38,979 nucleotides of DNA, from the NCBI GenBank assembly GCA_018065415.1, contig JAGHTI010000079.1:1-38979 (forward strand), in the 5' to 3' direction. Of this stretch, positions 1 through 10,339 are shown piece by piece. The notes below the pieces were generated by a model, which made no database searches, was not told where the DNA came from, and saw only the letters and a list, made by a program, of their open reading frames with translations. The translations under genes were made by a program, and so were the position numbers. Position 1 is the stretch's first letter; each line of letters starts with the position of its first letter. Source of the stretch: Candidatus Equicola stercoris. Its GTDB lineage: Bacteria; Bacteroidota; Bacteroidia; Bacteroidales; Bacteroidaceae.

Positions 1-235
1 TTTATATATGGGCAAATATTTTTTACAAAAAATATAATAAAATGTTTATTCCAGGTACGAATACATAAAAATTGTATAAAAGTTGCACATATCAGAAAAA
101 AGGGTCATCTTTGTGGTGTTCAAAATAAAGATTCGATTTTATATCTGTCCGACATATATGTAATGATATGGTTATAAGGGACTTATAAGTAGAGATTCAT
201 TTTTTGTAACTATCAAATAACTAAAACAATAAAAT

Positions 236-2881
236 ATGGTGAAGAAAAAGGTATTGTCAGTAATTGGTTTGTTGATGCTGGCTGTTGTTGTGTGTCCTGC
301 AAAACCTGTTAAGCAGGTATTTATTCCAATGGATTATTCTTATTGTGGGTATCATGCTTCTGAGATGGCTATTCCGTTTGTTGAAAATGTGCTGTATGTG
401 ACTGATGCACAGATGATTCAACCAGCTGTTGATGAACTGGCGAAAAGAAAATGCAATAAAAAAGGATTTCGAGGTGCTGTTCTCTTGGGTGAAGGCGTAT
501 TCGCAATAGATGAACCTATTCGTATCAAGGCATCTGGTATCGTTCTCCGTGGCATGGGACGCGACAAAACAGTCTTGTTGAAAAAAGGTGTTGACCGCGG
601 TGCAGTTGTGTATATAGAGGGAGCAAAACCTCAACCACAATTAAAAGGAAATGAAATAGATAAGTCTTCAGAGGGGACTAGTATCTCTATCTCATGGGTT
701 GGTGATAAAGAATGGATAAAGAATCATAAATGTGATGACTTTGGTGGCGGACTTGATTATACTGGATGGAAAGAAGGCGATATAAATATCTGTTGGCATA
801 GAAATATCGTTAAAATCGATGGAAATGAGATTACTTTGGATGCTCCAATAACTATGTTTGGTAATGGTTTGAAAATAGATAAATTGTCACCACAGATAAA
901 AATTGAAAGCTATGATTACTCTAATGAAATAGTGGAGTGTGGAATTGAAAATATGACGATAAAATCGGATGTTACATCTAATAATCCAAAGGATGAAGAC
1001 CATTCTTGGGACGGCGTTTATATGGATAATGCTAGAGACTGTTGGGTAAGGATGGTAAACTTCTGTCACATGGCTGGCTCGGCTGTAAATTTGCAGAGAG
1101 GTTGCAGTCGCATCACGGTAGAGGATTGCATTGCTTATGAGCCTGTGTCAGAGATAGGAGGATGGAGGCGTGATGTGTTCCTCACTCGTGGAGAACAGAC
1201 ATTGTTTCAACGGTGTATCTCCCGTGAAGGTATCCATGATTTTGTTGCTGATTATTGTGCCGCAGGTCCAAATGCTTTTGTACAATGTGAGGCAGAACAA
1301 TCACATGGCTTCAGTGGCAGTATCGGTGCATGGGCTCCTGGACTTCTGTTTGATGTAGTAAATATTGATGGTAACGATTTGACATTCAATAATCTGGAAC
1401 AATTCCGCACAGGTACAGGTTGGAATACTGCCAACTCAATGTTCTGGCAATGCACAGCAGCAAATATACGTTGTTATTCGCCTGACGAGGACAATAAGAA
1501 CAGTGCCAATGGTTGTTGGGGATGTCTGTGGGGTGACGGAGAATGGACAAAGAGTAACGAGCATGTAAATCCTCGCTCTCTTTTCTATAGCCAACTGGAG
1601 CAACGTATGGAAGCAAAAGGTAAGAAGCAGGAAATAGACCCTTATCTCATTCCAGTTTTTAGTAAGGATGGTGCTACAAGCCCTTCTCTTGAACAGGCAT
1701 ATCGTATGGCTCAGGAGTCTTTACATAAACCACGATTTACCGTAGAGATGATGATAGATAGCATATATGGCAAGAGTGTATTGTCAGCTATTACAACATC
1801 GTTGAAACCATACAACAAAAAGATACAGAAAGCAAACGATGAAATAGCAAAAATAGATATTGAGGATGGTATGTGCTACTCCATTCCTTGGTGGAATGGT
1901 CGCACAAAAGACAATTGGGTAAAGAAGAGCGGTCGTCCTGCCATCACCCGTTTTGTTCCGGGAAGACATGGTACTGGTTGGACGGATGATATCGACGAAG
2001 TTGTGGCATTTCTCAAGAAATTCCATTTCAAGGCATGGGAAAATCACTATGGTCTTTGGTACGACCTACGTCGCATTGACCATGAGCGTATAAGAAGGGC
2101 TGATGGTAATGTAGAAGCACCTTTCTACGAACAGGCTTTTGCACGTTCTGGTAAGGGAACAGCATGGGATGGACTGAGTCTCTACGATCTAACGAAACCG
2201 AACAAATGGTACTGGATGCGTCTGCGTGAGTTTGCACACAAGGCTGCAAAAGAAAACATACTTCTTTACAACAACATGTATTTCCAACATAACATATTGG
2301 AAGCAGGTGCTCATTGGGTTGACTGCCCGTGGCGTGCAGTGAACAATGTCAATGGTACTGATTTTCCAGAACCTGTACCATTTGCTGGCGACAAACGCAT
2401 ATTTATGGCAAACCAGTTCTACGATATAAACAACCCTGTTTTGCGTCCATTACATCGTCAGTATATAAGGATGTGTCTGGAGCAGTTGGCAGACGAACCG
2501 AATGTGGTACATTTTCTCAGTGCAGAATACACAGGCCCTCTGCATTTTACTCGTTTTTGGCTTGAGACAATTGCCGAATGGGAAGCAGAGACAGGTAAAC
2601 ACCCTCATGTAGCAATAAGTTGCACAAAAGATGCTACCGATGCTATACTCGCCGACCCTCGTCTGTCTAAGATTGTTGATGTGATAGATATCCGTTACTG
2701 GCATTATACGCAAGATGGTCTATGGGCTCCGACCGAAGGTAAAAACCTTGCACCACGCCAGTGGATGCGCATTACCAAGAAAGGAAAGACAGACAAGTCC
2801 TGCGTTGAAAAGGCGATAAAAGAATATAAAGACAGATATCCTGACAAGGTTGTTATCTATAATGCTCAAGGGCAGAAGTAA
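236..2881 (+). CDS. secreted pectate-lyase-like beta-helix protein with large C-terminal domain
   Basis: This is an 881-residue predicted exported protein. Residues 1-23 form a signal peptide (KKK, then a hydrophobic core ending near CPA-KP). Residues ~55-400 look like a pectate-lyase-superfamily right-handed beta-helix: an opening segment with GAVLLGEGVF and GIVLRGMGRDKTVL, followed by short strand-turn units such as NCWVRMVNF-like and ITVEDCIAYEP. Residues ~540-881 form a second, Trp- and Tyr-rich domain (IPWWNGRTKDNW, LYNNMYFQHN, VVHFLSAEYTGP, IDIRYWHYTQDG). I read it as a possible glycoside-hydrolase-like barrel of the DUF4955/DUF6298 type found with such helices in Bacteroidetes, but I cannot say which. 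Likely role: periplasmic or surface cleavage of plant or host polysaccharide. It stands alone, with a 115-base gap to pnp. The kduI/kduD genes near 20 kb would handle uronate products, but they are not linked. The polysaccharide target is unknown. Confidence 0.75.
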   Translation: MVKKKVLSVIGLLMLAVVVCPAKPVKQVFIPMDYSYCGYHASEMAIPFVENVLYVTDAQMIQPAVDELAKRKCNKKGFRGAVLLGEGVFAIDEPIRIKASGIVLRGMGRDKTVLLKKGVDRGAVVYIEGAKPQPQLKGNEIDKSSEGTSISISWVGDKEWIKNHKCDDFGGGLDYTGWKEGDINICWHRNIVKIDGNEITLDAPITMFGNGLKIDKLSPQIKIESYDYSNEIVECGIENMTIKSDVTSNNPKDEDHSWDGVYMDNARDCWVRMVNFCHMAGSAVNLQRGCSRITVEDCIAYEPVSEIGGWRRDVFLTRGEQTLFQRCISREGIHDFVADYCAAGPNAFVQCEAEQSHGFSGSIGAWAPGLLFDVVNIDGNDLTFNNLEQFRTGTGWNTANSMFWQCTAANIRCYSPDEDNKNSANGCWGCLWGDGEWTKSNEHVNPRSLFYSQLEQRMEAKGKKQEIDPYLIPVFSKDGATSPSLEQAYRMAQESLHKPRFTVEMMIDSIYGKSVLSAITTSLKPYNKKIQKANDEIAKIDIEDGMCYSIPWWNGRTKDNWVKKSGRPAITRFVPGRHGTGWTDDIDEVVAFLKKFHFKAWENHYGLWYDLRRIDHERIRRADGNVEAPFYEQAFARSGKGTAWDGLSLYDLTKPNKWYWMRLREFAHKAAKENILLYNNMYFQHNILEAGAHWVDCPWRAVNNVNGTDFPEPVPFAGDKRIFMANQFYDINNPVLRPLHRQYIRMCLEQLADEPNVVHFLSAEYTGPLHFTRFWLETIAEWEAETGKHPHVAISCTKDATDAILADPRLSKIVDVIDIRYWHYTQDGLWAPTEGKNLAPRQWMRITKKGKTDKSCVEKAIKEYKDRYPDKVVIYNAQGQK

Positions 2882-2901
2882 CCATAATTTTTATTCCTTT
2901 T

Positions 2902-2933
2902 TTTGGCTTACTCCTTATTTTATAGTAACTTCG
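2902..2933 (+). promoter_or_regulatory. Bacteroidetes-type promoter of pnp
   Basis: TTTG at 2902-2905 and TAACTTCG at 2926-2933 (consensus TAnnTTTG, one mismatch) are 20 bases apart, the usual spacing of the primary sigma factor in this phylum. The start codon follows about 63 bases downstream of the -7 element. Confidence 0.6.
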
Positions 2934-2996
2934 CGACCGATTTATACAAGATGTGTATAATGTAGATGTTAAATTTTAGATGTTTAAGAAAAAGTT

Positions 2997-5222
2997 ATGA
3001 ATGTAATTACAAAGAAAGTTTCATTGCCTGACGGAAGAGAAATCAGCATTGAAACAGGACGTTTAGCAAAGCAGGCAGACGGTGCCGTGATGTTGAAGAT
3101 GAATAACACCGTACTTATTGCAACTGTCTGTGGAGCACAGGATGCTGTACCGGGAACAGATTTTATGCCTCTTCAGGTTGAGTATCGTGAAAAATATTCG
3201 GCAGCAGGCCGATTCCCTGGAGGTTTTACAAAGCGTGAAGGCAAGCCAAGTGATGAGGAGATTCTCACTTGCCGTCTTGTTGACCGCGCACTCCGCCCAT
3301 TGTTCCCTTCAAATTATCATGCAGAAGTATATGTAAATGTGATAGTATTTTCTGCTGACGGAGTTGATATGCCAGATGCACTTGCAGGATTTGCTGCATC
3401 AGCAGCTCTTGCATGTTCAGATATACCTTTTGAAGGACCGATATCAGAAGTACGTGTAGCACGTATCAATGGCGAATTTGTCATCAACCCAACTTTCGAA
3501 CAGTTGAAGTCTGCAGATATGGACCTCATGGTAGGTGCAACGGAAGAGAACATCATGATGGTCGAAGGTGAGATGAAGGAAGTGTCTGAGCAAGATCTGC
3601 TCGGTGCTCTCAAAGCTGCACATGATGCCATCAAACCACAGTGCCAGTTACAGAAAGAGTTGATGAAGGCATTAGGTACAGATGTTAAACGTGAGTACAA
3701 CCACGAAGTTAATGATGAAGACTTGCGCGCAGATGTCAAGAAGGTATGCTATCAGCCAGCTTATGATGTTACAAAGCAAGGTTTGGAGAAGCACGAGCGT
3801 GCTGCTGCCTTCGAGAAGATTTGCGAAGATTATAAAGAGGCTTATCTTGCTACTCATCCAGAACTTACTGAAGATGAACAGGAAGAAAAGGCAACACTCA
3901 TTGAGCGTTATTATCATGATGTAGAACGTGATGCAATGCGTCGTTGCATCCTCGACGAGGGAATACGTCTTGATGGTCGTAAGACAACGGACATCCGCCC
4001 TATATGGTGCGAAGTTCCAGCTCTGCCTTACCCTCACGGAAGTGCTATCTTCACTCGTGGTGAGACACAGGCTTTGGCAACAGCAACTCTGGGAACAAAA
4101 CTTGATGAAAAACTTGTAGATGGAGCATTGGAACGCTATTACAGCCGTTTCCTCCTTCACTATAACTTCCCTCCTTTCTCTACTGGTGAGGCAAAGGCTC
4201 AGAGAAGTGTAGGACGTCGTGAGATTGGTCATGGTCATCTGGCATGGCGTGGTATCAAGGGACAGATTCCAGAAGACTTCCCTTATACAGTACGTGTCGT
4301 TTCCGATATCCTTGAATCAAACGGTTCTTCATCTATGGCGACAACGTGTGCAGGTACACTTGCACTCATGGATGCTGGTGTTCCTTTGAAAAACCCAGTA
4401 TCTGGTATCGCTATGGGACTCATCAAGAACCCTGGTGAAGACAAATATGCTATCCTCAGTGATATCCTTGGAGACGAAGACCACCTCGGAGATATGGACT
4501 TCAAGACCACAGGAACAAAATATGGTCTTACTGCTACACAGATGGATATAAAGTGTGATGGTTTGTCTTTCGAAATTCTTGAAAAGGCTCTCATGCAGGC
4601 AAAGGCTGGACGTGAGCATATCATGGGAGAGATGATGAAGGTTATCTCTGAACCACGTGCAGAGTTCAAACCTCAGGTTCCACGTATGGAGATGATAATA
4701 CTCAAGAAAGAGATGATAGGTGCTGTCATAGGTCCTGGCGGAAAGGTAATACAGGGCATACAGGAAGAAACAGGAACAACTATCACTATCGAGGAACTGG
4801 AAGACGGTACAGGACAGTGTGTTGTCAGCGGTCCTGATAAGGATAGCATCACAGCTGCCTTGGCAAAGATACGTGCTATCATCGCTGTACCAGAGATTGG
4901 TGAGGTATATGAAGGCGTTGTCCGTTCTTTGATGCCTTATGGTGTGTTCGTTGAGTTTATGCCAGGTAAAGATGGTTTGTTGCATATCAGCGAAATCAGT
5001 TGGAACCGTTTGGAGACAGTCGAAGAGGCAGGTCTTAAGGAAGGTGACAAGATTACCGTCAAGCTTGTTGACGTAGATAAGAAGACTGGTAAGTTCAAGC
5101 TTTCTCACCGTGTGCTGACACCGAAACCAGAAGGATATGTAGAGCGTGAACGTCGTCCTCGTCCTGAACGTGGAAACCGTCGTGAAAACAAAGGTCCAAG
5201 ACCAGAACGCAGTGAAGAATAA
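2997..5222 (+). CDS. pnp: polyribonucleotide nucleotidyltransferase (PNPase)
   Basis: PNPase degrades RNA 3' to 5' using phosphate and can also add tails. It is a trimer that works in mRNA turnover and tRNA quality control. The 741 residues have the full family layout: a first RNase PH domain from the start ([20 protein letters not shown], with [21 protein letters not shown]), a helical linker at ~240-310, a second RNase PH domain from ~320 ([34 protein letters not shown]), a KH domain near 565-620 with the GxxG-type loop [10 protein letters not shown], and an S1 domain near 630-705 ([25 protein letters not shown]). The tail is basic and Arg-Pro rich ([16 protein letters not shown]). The 3' end overlaps the downstream U32-family gene by 11 bases if that gene starts at its GTG, so the two are probably co-transcribed and translationally coupled. 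Confidence 0.97.
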   Translation: MNVITKKVSLPDGREISIETGRLAKQADGAVMLKMNNTVLIATVCGAQDAVPGTDFMPLQVEYREKYSAAGRFPGGFTKREGKPSDEEILTCRLVDRALRPLFPSNYHAEVYVNVIVFSADGVDMPDALAGFAASAALACSDIPFEGPISEVRVARINGEFVINPTFEQLKSADMDLMVGATEENIMMVEGEMKEVSEQDLLGALKAAHDAIKPQCQLQKELMKALGTDVKREYNHEVNDEDLRADVKKVCYQPAYDVTKQGLEKHERAAAFEKICEDYKEAYLATHPELTEDEQEEKATLIERYYHDVERDAMRRCILDEGIRLDGRKTTDIRPIWCEVPALPYPHGSAIFTRGETQALATATLGTKLDEKLVDGALERYYSRFLLHYNFPPFSTGEAKAQRSVGRREIGHGHLAWRGIKGQIPEDFPYTVRVVSDILESNGSSSMATTCAGTLALMDAGVPLKNPVSGIAMGLIKNPGEDKYAILSDILGDEDHLGDMDFKTTGTKYGLTATQMDIKCDGLSFEILEKALMQAKAGREHIMGEMMKVISEPRAEFKPQVPRMEMIILKKEMIGAVIGPGGKVIQGIQEETGTTITIEELEDGTGQCVVSGPDKDSITAALAKIRAIIAVPEIGEVYEGVVRSLMPYGVFVEFMPGKDGLLHISEISWNRLETVEEAGLKEGDKITVKLVDVDKKTGKFKLSHRVLTPKPEGYVERERRPRPERGNRRENKGPRPERSEE

Positions 5223-6456
5223 TTATGAGATAATGGCTCCTGTAGGCTCATTAGAGAGCCTGCAGGCTGCAATACAAGCCGGTGCCAACAGTGTTTACTT
5301 TGGCATCGGTGTTTTGAATATGCGCTCGCACAGCGCAAATCATTTTTCTATTGACGATCTGCGCGACATAGCCTCGATATGTCGAGAAAAAGGCATAAAG
5401 TCATATCTTACTGTCAACACTATAATCTATGGTGAAGATATTGTCACTATGCATGAGATTATAGATGCTGCCGTTGAGGCAGGTATCTCTGCTGTTATTG
5501 CATGCGACATTGCCGTTATGCAGTATTGCCGACAGAAAGGCATGGAGGTACATCTATCTACACAACTGAACATCTCAAACATTGAGTCGCTGAAATTCTA
5601 TGCACAGTTTGCTGATGTTGTCGTCTTGGCACGTGAACTCAATCTGGAGCAGGTAGCAGAGATATACCGTCAGATAGAGGTGCAGGATATATGTGGCCCT
5701 TCGGGTGAACGCATACGTATAGAGATGTTTTGTCATGGTGCACTTTGCATGGCTGTCAGTGGCAAGTGTTATATGTCACTCGACAATACAGGACGTAGTG
5801 CCAACCGTGGAGAGTGCATGCAGATTTGTCGTAGGGGATATATCCTTACCGACCGTGAGACGGGCAACGAACTGGAGGTGGACAATAAATATATAATGTC
5901 CCCTAAAGACCTTAAAACAATCCGTTTCATCGATAGGATGATGAAAGCTGGTGTGAGAGTGTTTAAGATTGAAGGTCGTGCACGTTCTGCTGAATATGTA
6001 TATACTGTCGTATCCTGTTATCGTGAGGCTATAGACATTGTTGCTGACGGTAAGCCGGACAACTGGAAGGAGCGTTGTGATGAATGGGATAGGAAACTGG
6101 CAACAGTTTTCAATCGTGGTTTTTGGGATGGCTATTATCTCGGTCAGAAGTTGGGTGAATGGAATAGTAACTATGGCTCAAATGCTACGGAAAAAAAAGT
6201 ATATATCGGCAAAGGAGTACGGTATTTCAGTAATATCGGAGTGGCAGAGTTCAAACTGGAAGCAGGAGGCTTCAGTAAGGGCGACCGTCTGCTCATCACA
6301 GGACCTACAACAGGTGTCATCTACTACACTGCCGATGAGATACGTGTCGATTTGAAAGTAGTGGATGAGGCCTTGAAAGGACAGTCGGTATCCATACCTA
6401 TTGAAAGCAAGATACGTCCTTCCGACAAACTTTATAAACTAATAACCCAGGATTAG
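5212..6456 (+). CDS. U32 peptidase-family protein, likely tRNA uridine hydroxylation (TrhP-like)
   Basis: The family hallmark is seen in [21 protein letters not shown] (split here as E-x-F-x-HGALC then SGKC). The start reads [19 protein letters not shown] and matches the usual family opening K-x-ELLAPAG. No ATG precedes that opening in a sensible place, but a GTG at 5212 gives [10 protein letters not shown], so I chose it (414 residues); an ATG at 5233 would cut into the conserved first strand. Proteins of this length are known as TrhP/YegQ, which make 5-hydroxyuridine in tRNA from prephenate, rather than the longer rRNA enzyme RlhA. Despite the family name most members are not proteases. The 11-base overlap with pnp suggests a shared RNA-metabolism transcript. 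Confidence 0.85.
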   Translation: MKNNYEIMAPVGSLESLQAAIQAGANSVYFGIGVLNMRSHSANHFSIDDLRDIASICREKGIKSYLTVNTIIYGEDIVTMHEIIDAAVEAGISAVIACDIAVMQYCRQKGMEVHLSTQLNISNIESLKFYAQFADVVVLARELNLEQVAEIYRQIEVQDICGPSGERIRIEMFCHGALCMAVSGKCYMSLDNTGRSANRGECMQICRRGYILTDRETGNELEVDNKYIMSPKDLKTIRFIDRMMKAGVRVFKIEGRARSAEYVYTVVSCYREAIDIVADGKPDNWKERCDEWDRKLATVFNRGFWDGYYLGQKLGEWNSNYGSNATEKKVYIGKGVRYFSNIGVAEFKLEAGGFSKGDRLLITGPTTGVIYYTADEIRVDLKVVDEALKGQSVSIPIESKIRPSDKLYKLITQD

Positions 6457-6467
6457 ATTATTTTTAC

Positions 6468-6475
6468 TAATTTTG
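6468..6475 (+). promoter_or_regulatory. -7 element upstream of CoA-transferase gene
   Basis: TAATTTTG matches TAnnTTTG exactly and lies 35 bases before the start codon. No clear TTTG is present 19-21 bases upstream, so this rests on the -7 box alone. Confidence 0.45.
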
Positions 6476-6510
6476 CGCGAAAGATAATAAACAAATAAAA
6501 AAATATAAAA

Positions 6511-8010
6511 ATGGCATTTACAAAACTTACTGCAGCAGAGGCTGCTGCAATGATTAAGGATGGAGAAAACATCGGTTTGAGTGGTTTTACGCCAGCCGGA
6601 ACAGCGAAGGCTGTCACTCGTGAGTTGGCAAAAATAGCAGAAGCAGAACATGCTGCAGGACGTCCGTTCAAAGTTGGCATCTTTACTGGTGCATCAACAG
6701 GACAGAGTACTGACGGTGTGCTGAGTAATGTGCAGGCTATCCGTTACCGTGCTCCTTATACTACAAACCCAGATTTTCGTAAACATGTCAACGCTGGAGA
6801 ACTGGCATACAACGATATTCATCTCAGCCAGATGGCACAGGAACTACGTTATGGTTTTATGGGACAATGCGACTGGGGTATCCTTGAGGTGTGCGAGATA
6901 ACAGACGATGGTAAGGCATATCTCACAGCAGCTGGCGGCATCGCTCCTACTGTGGCTCGCGTAGCAAAGAAGATTATCATCGAACTAAACTCATTCCATA
7001 CGAAGAGTGCCATGCACTTGCACGATGTGTATGAACTGCAGGACCCTCCTTACCGCCAGCCTATTCCTATCGTACATCCTGGCGACAAGATAGGTACTCC
7101 TTACGTGCAGATAGATCCTAAGAAGATTGTAGGTGTCGTAGAGTGTAACATCCCTGATGAGGCACGTGCTTTCTCTGATGCATCAGAGATTACTGATACC
7201 ATAGGTTATAATGTGGCAGAGTTCCTCGTAGCAGATATGCATAGAGGTATCATCCCTAACACATTCCTGCCGTTGCAGAGTGGTGTAGGCAGTACTGCAA
7301 ACGCCATCCTTGGTGCTCTGGGTGAAGACAAGCATGTCCCTAACTTCAATGTATATACGGAAGTCTTGCAGGATGCAGTCGTAGGACTTATGGAAAAAGG
7401 ACGTGTTGTCAATGCAAGTACATGTTCACTTACCGTATCCAACGAATGTCTGTATAAGATTTATGACAACATAGATTATTTCAAGGACCATCTGGTACTC
7501 CGTCCTAGTGAGTTGTCTAACTCTCCTGAGGTCATCCGCCGTCTTGGTGTCATCGCCATCAACACAGCCATAGAAGTAGATATTTACGGTAATGCAAACT
7601 CTACTCATATCGGTGGTACGAAGATGATGAATGGTATTGGTGGAAGCGGTGACTTTGAAAGAAATGCATACATAAGCATCTTTACATGTCCAAGTACTGC
7701 AAAGAATGGTCTTATATCTTCAATAGTACCATTTGTAAGTCATTCCGACCATTCAGAACATGATGTCAATGTCATCGTTACTGAACAGGGCGTTGCCGAC
7801 TTGCGTGGAAAGAGTCCGAGAGAACGTGCACAACTCATCATTGAGAACTGTGCTCATCCTGACTATAAGCAGTTGTTGTGGGACTACCTCAAACTCACAA
7901 AAGGTGGTCAGACTCCTCATTATCTGCCAGCAGCATTTGCTATGCACGACACGCTGAACAGAAAGGGCGATATGCACCTTACTGACTTTAGCGAGTACGT
8001 GAAGGATTAA
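6511..8010 (+). CDS. acetyl-CoA hydrolase/transferase family protein (succinate:acetate CoA-transferase type)
   Basis: The 499 residues match the class I CoA-transferase family that includes AarC and Cat1, which swaps CoA between acyl-CoA and acetate or succinate. Visible landmarks are the opening AAAMIKDGENIGLSGFTPAGTAK, the substrate-side segment GASTGQSTDG, YTEVLQDAVVGLM with Glu near residue 284 at the position of the catalytic glutamate that forms the acyl-CoA thioester, and the late glycine-rich loop TEQGVADLRG. In Prevotella-like anaerobes such enzymes feed acetate and succinate production from glucose and propionate cycling; which acyl groups it prefers cannot be read from sequence. 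The gene starts at the first ATG after an A-rich leader and is followed after 18 bases by an acyltransferase gene, probably in one transcript. Confidence 0.9.
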   Translation: MAFTKLTAAEAAAMIKDGENIGLSGFTPAGTAKAVTRELAKIAEAEHAAGRPFKVGIFTGASTGQSTDGVLSNVQAIRYRAPYTTNPDFRKHVNAGELAYNDIHLSQMAQELRYGFMGQCDWGILEVCEITDDGKAYLTAAGGIAPTVARVAKKIIIELNSFHTKSAMHLHDVYELQDPPYRQPIPIVHPGDKIGTPYVQIDPKKIVGVVECNIPDEARAFSDASEITDTIGYNVAEFLVADMHRGIIPNTFLPLQSGVGSTANAILGALGEDKHVPNFNVYTEVLQDAVVGLMEKGRVVNASTCSLTVSNECLYKIYDNIDYFKDHLVLRPSELSNSPEVIRRLGVIAINTAIEVDIYGNANSTHIGGTKMMNGIGGSGDFERNAYISIFTCPSTAKNGLISSIVPFVSHSDHSEHDVNVIVTEQGVADLRGKSPRERAQLIIENCAHPDYKQLLWDYLKLTKGGQTPHYLPAAFAMHDTLNRKGDMHLTDFSEYVKD

Positions 8011-8028
8011 GCCGTTGACTAAAAAATT

Positions 8029-8919
8029 ATGTATAAGATTGTTACATTCATTCTCTGGGCAATCTCACTTCTGCCATTTCGGTGTCTGTACGTATTGAGT
8101 GATTGCATAAGTCCAATCGTGAGACTCGTATATAGAAGAAAGGTTGTCCGTGAGAATCTTGTAACGTCTTTTCCAGAAAAATCCATCAAGGAGATAAAGA
8201 CGATAGAACGCAAGTTCTACCGTTTTTTCTGCGACCTTTGGCTTGAGACAATAAAACAATTCTCAATGTCAAAAGAAGAGATGATGCGTCATCTCACCTT
8301 CAAAGGCATGGGGCCTATAAAGAACGGTTTTGATGGTGGTAAGGACGATGCATTCTGTTATCTTGGTCATTATGGCAATTGGGAATGGATAGCCTCGTTG
8401 CAGTATTGGGCACCTGGCTATCAATGTGCACAGATTTATCATCCATTGTACAACAAGGTTATGGATAGGTTGTTCCTCAGTCTCCGTAATAGATATGGTG
8501 GATTGAGTATCCCGATGAAATCGGCACTTCGTATTCTTATCAATGAACGTAACAAAGGCTCAAAGATTTGGTTGGGACTCATCAGTGACCAACAGCCGAA
8601 ATGGGAAAACATCCATCACTTCACGCCATTTCTCAATCATGATACAGCTGTCTTCACAGGTGGCGAGCAGATGGGAAAGAAGTTTGATGCCATGATGTAT
8701 TACATGAGGGTTCTCCGTCCGAAACGTGGTTACTACGAGGTAGAGTTTATTCCTATGTTCCACGATTCAAAGAAAGTGGAAGACTTCAAGGTTACCGACC
8801 GTTTCATGGAAATGTTTGAAAAAGACATCAAACGTTGCCCGGAATTATGGTTGTGGACACACAAACGATGGAGTCGCACCAAGGAAGAATGGTTGGAAAG
8901 GACCAAACAAAGCCATTGA
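8029..8919 (+). CDS. lipid A-type lysophospholipid acyltransferase (LpxL/HtrB family)
   Basis: This 296-residue inner-membrane enzyme probably transfers a secondary acyl chain to lipid A. An N-terminal hydrophobic segment (residues 3-32) anchors it. The catalytic HX4E motif is LGHYGNWEW, with His114 and Glu119. Further family features are NLVTSFPEKS near residue 43-52, a typical segment before the helices that lead to the active site, and IWLGLISDQQP followed by the conserved aromatic region around residue 190. The length is close to the ~300 usual for LpxL. It sits 18 bases after the CoA-transferase gene and is convergent with the metallophosphoesterase gene, with a 49-base gap. The acyl chain and acceptor position are not known. 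Confidence 0.88.
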   Translation: MYKIVTFILWAISLLPFRCLYVLSDCISPIVRLVYRRKVVRENLVTSFPEKSIKEIKTIERKFYRFFCDLWLETIKQFSMSKEEMMRHLTFKGMGPIKNGFDGGKDDAFCYLGHYGNWEWIASLQYWAPGYQCAQIYHPLYNKVMDRLFLSLRNRYGGLSIPMKSALRILINERNKGSKIWLGLISDQQPKWENIHHFTPFLNHDTAVFTGGEQMGKKFDAMMYYMRVLRPKRGYYEVEFIPMFHDSKKVEDFKVTDRFMEMFEKDIKRCPELWLWTHKRWSRTKEEWLERTKQSH

Positions 8920-8968
8920 GAAAATAGAGATGTGAAGATAAAATCTCGAAATCTCGAAAAATTTGCCC

Positions 8969-10207
8969 CTACCTTATCACTACACTGTCAATGAGAGTCC
9001 CACTGACGGCATCGTATCCACGCATTGTTATAGTTTCCTTGTTAATATCTACTATCTGATAATACCGACTATCGCTTTTGACTGGATAGAAACGTTCTGT
9101 CGGATGAATGTTATAGTTCTTCGGCGAACAGTGGCTTATGGTGTAAAGTGGTTTATTGGTGCAGACATTTCCCTTTAAAGGTTTTTCGTCTGAAGTACAA
9201 TGACTATAAGCATGCTCATGCCCTTGCATGACTAGGTCAACGCCACCGTCCTTGATAATATCGTTGAAAAACCACCGTTGGATTAGATTATTGTTCTTTC
9301 TTTTTACGGAATAAAGAGGATGATGGAGCATGACAATCTTATGTGTAGCATCTGTATCCCCCAGATTCTCTTTGAGCCAATTCCGTTGACCAATAAGGTA
9401 CCATGCCTCACGATTAGAGTCAAGCAGGAAGAAAGAAACGTTATGGTAAGAGAAACTAAACAAATGATTATCGTCACCACGCTCTTCCATTCCTTTCAGA
9501 AAATATGGAAAGACTAGAGCGGAACGACGTTCACTATGCCTAATGATGCTTTTTAGATAATCATGATTGCCAAAGATATTGACCACAGGCATTGCGGTGC
9601 AAATGCTGTCAATGCTACGAAATGTCTCTGCCCAATATGCATCAGTAGGTCGTTCGACAAGGTCACCACCGAATGCAATAAACTCTACCTCTGGGTGTTT
9701 CGACAGTGCTTCTCGCAAAATTTCATTGGTTTTCCCGCCAATAGTATCCTGAACATCGCCTACGAACATAAATGAGAACTTATCTGCTTCAGGGTTATAT
9801 GTGCGGAAAGAATACCACTTTGACTGCCGACCATTAGTAATGACTGAATACTGATATTCCTTTGATGCATCAAGTCTTTTTACTTCTGCACGATAGAAAG
9901 CTGCTTTACCAGCACGCGAATGGAATATTTCGCCAATAGCCTTTATCGTTGTTGTGTCGTGTCCATCGGCAATAAGAAGTGCCGCATCGTCGTGTACTAT
10001 TGTGTCGCACATCCACGAAACAAACCTTGACTGTTCTCCTTCATTGCCGAATGTCAAGATTATTCTTGTTGGCGATGTGCTTACAACGTATGGCTGTTCT
10101 TCTGGATTGTGAAACCACGAATCCCATTGTTTCCCAACCCATATCGCAACACCAACCAGAACTATAACGGAGAGTGTTTTTCTAATCGAAAATTTTATTT
10201 TTTTCAT
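8969..10207 (-). CDS. membrane-anchored metallophosphoesterase (purple acid phosphatase-like)
   Basis: The 412-residue protein has one N-terminal transmembrane or signal segment (residues ~12-26), a beta-sandwich region (~40-135; fibronectin III or purple-acid-phosphatase N-domain type, ending in YSFRTYNPEADKFSF), and a calcineurin-like catalytic domain. All five metal-binding blocks are visible: FVGDVQD (Asp151), GGDLVE (Asp182), GNHDY (Asn214, His215), MLHHPLYS, and GHEHAYS. The substrate is unknown; the position outside the cytoplasm suggests phosphate esters or an envelope polymer. It lies downstream of the LTA-synthase-like gene on the same strand, separated only by a tandem repeat array, so the two may act on the same envelope phosphate groups, which is an inference. 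Confidence 0.88.
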   Translation of the reverse strand: MKKIKFSIRKTLSVIVLVGVAIWVGKQWDSWFHNPEEQPYVVSTSPTRIILTFGNEGEQSRFVSWMCDTIVHDDAALLIADGHDTTTIKAIGEIFHSRAGKAAFYRAEVKRLDASKEYQYSVITNGRQSKWYSFRTYNPEADKFSFMFVGDVQDTIGGKTNEILREALSKHPEVEFIAFGGDLVERPTDAYWAETFRSIDSICTAMPVVNIFGNHDYLKSIIRHSERRSALVFPYFLKGMEERGDDNHLFSFSYHNVSFFLLDSNREAWYLIGQRNWLKENLGDTDATHKIVMLHHPLYSVKRKNNNLIQRWFFNDIIKDGGVDLVMQGHEHAYSHCTSDEKPLKGNVCTNKPLYTISHCSPKNYNIHPTERFYPVKSDSRYYQIVDINKETITMRGYDAVSGTLIDSVVIR

Positions 10208-10235
10208 TATTTACGTTTTTTATCTTTCACTTCTA

Positions 10236-10339
10236 AACTTCAGAACCTCAGAACTTCAAAACCTCAGAACTTCAGAACCTCAGAACTTCAGAACCTCAGA
10301 ACTTCAGAACCTTAGAACCTCAGAACTTCAAAACCTCTC
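10236..10339. repeat. 8-bp tandem repeat array (AACYTCAG, 13 units)
   Basis: Thirteen consecutive 8-base units alternate between AACTTCAG and AACCTCAG with a few single-base changes (AACTTCAA, AACCTTAG, AACCTCTC at the end). The alternation gives a 16-base higher-order period. The array fills nearly the whole gap between two minus-strand genes and its last unit overlaps the stop codon of the upstream gene (10338-10340). Confidence 0.95.

Noticed and set aside
3672..4238. 188-codon frame antisense to pnp
   Set aside because: Same reasoning: fully inside pnp on the opposite strand and without protein-like features.
4329..5108. 259-codon open frame antisense to pnp
   Set aside because: It is the complement of a clearly coding pnp region, Cys/Leu/Ser rich, with no recognisable motif; a shadow caused by codon bias.
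8919..8968. terminator between the convergent acyltransferase and phosphoesterase genes
   Set aside because: GAGAT and ATCTC can pair, but the stem is only 5 bp with a long loop and no T-run.
10236..10339. CRISPR array
   Set aside because: Units are only 8 bp, directly adjoining, with no spacers and no cas genes.
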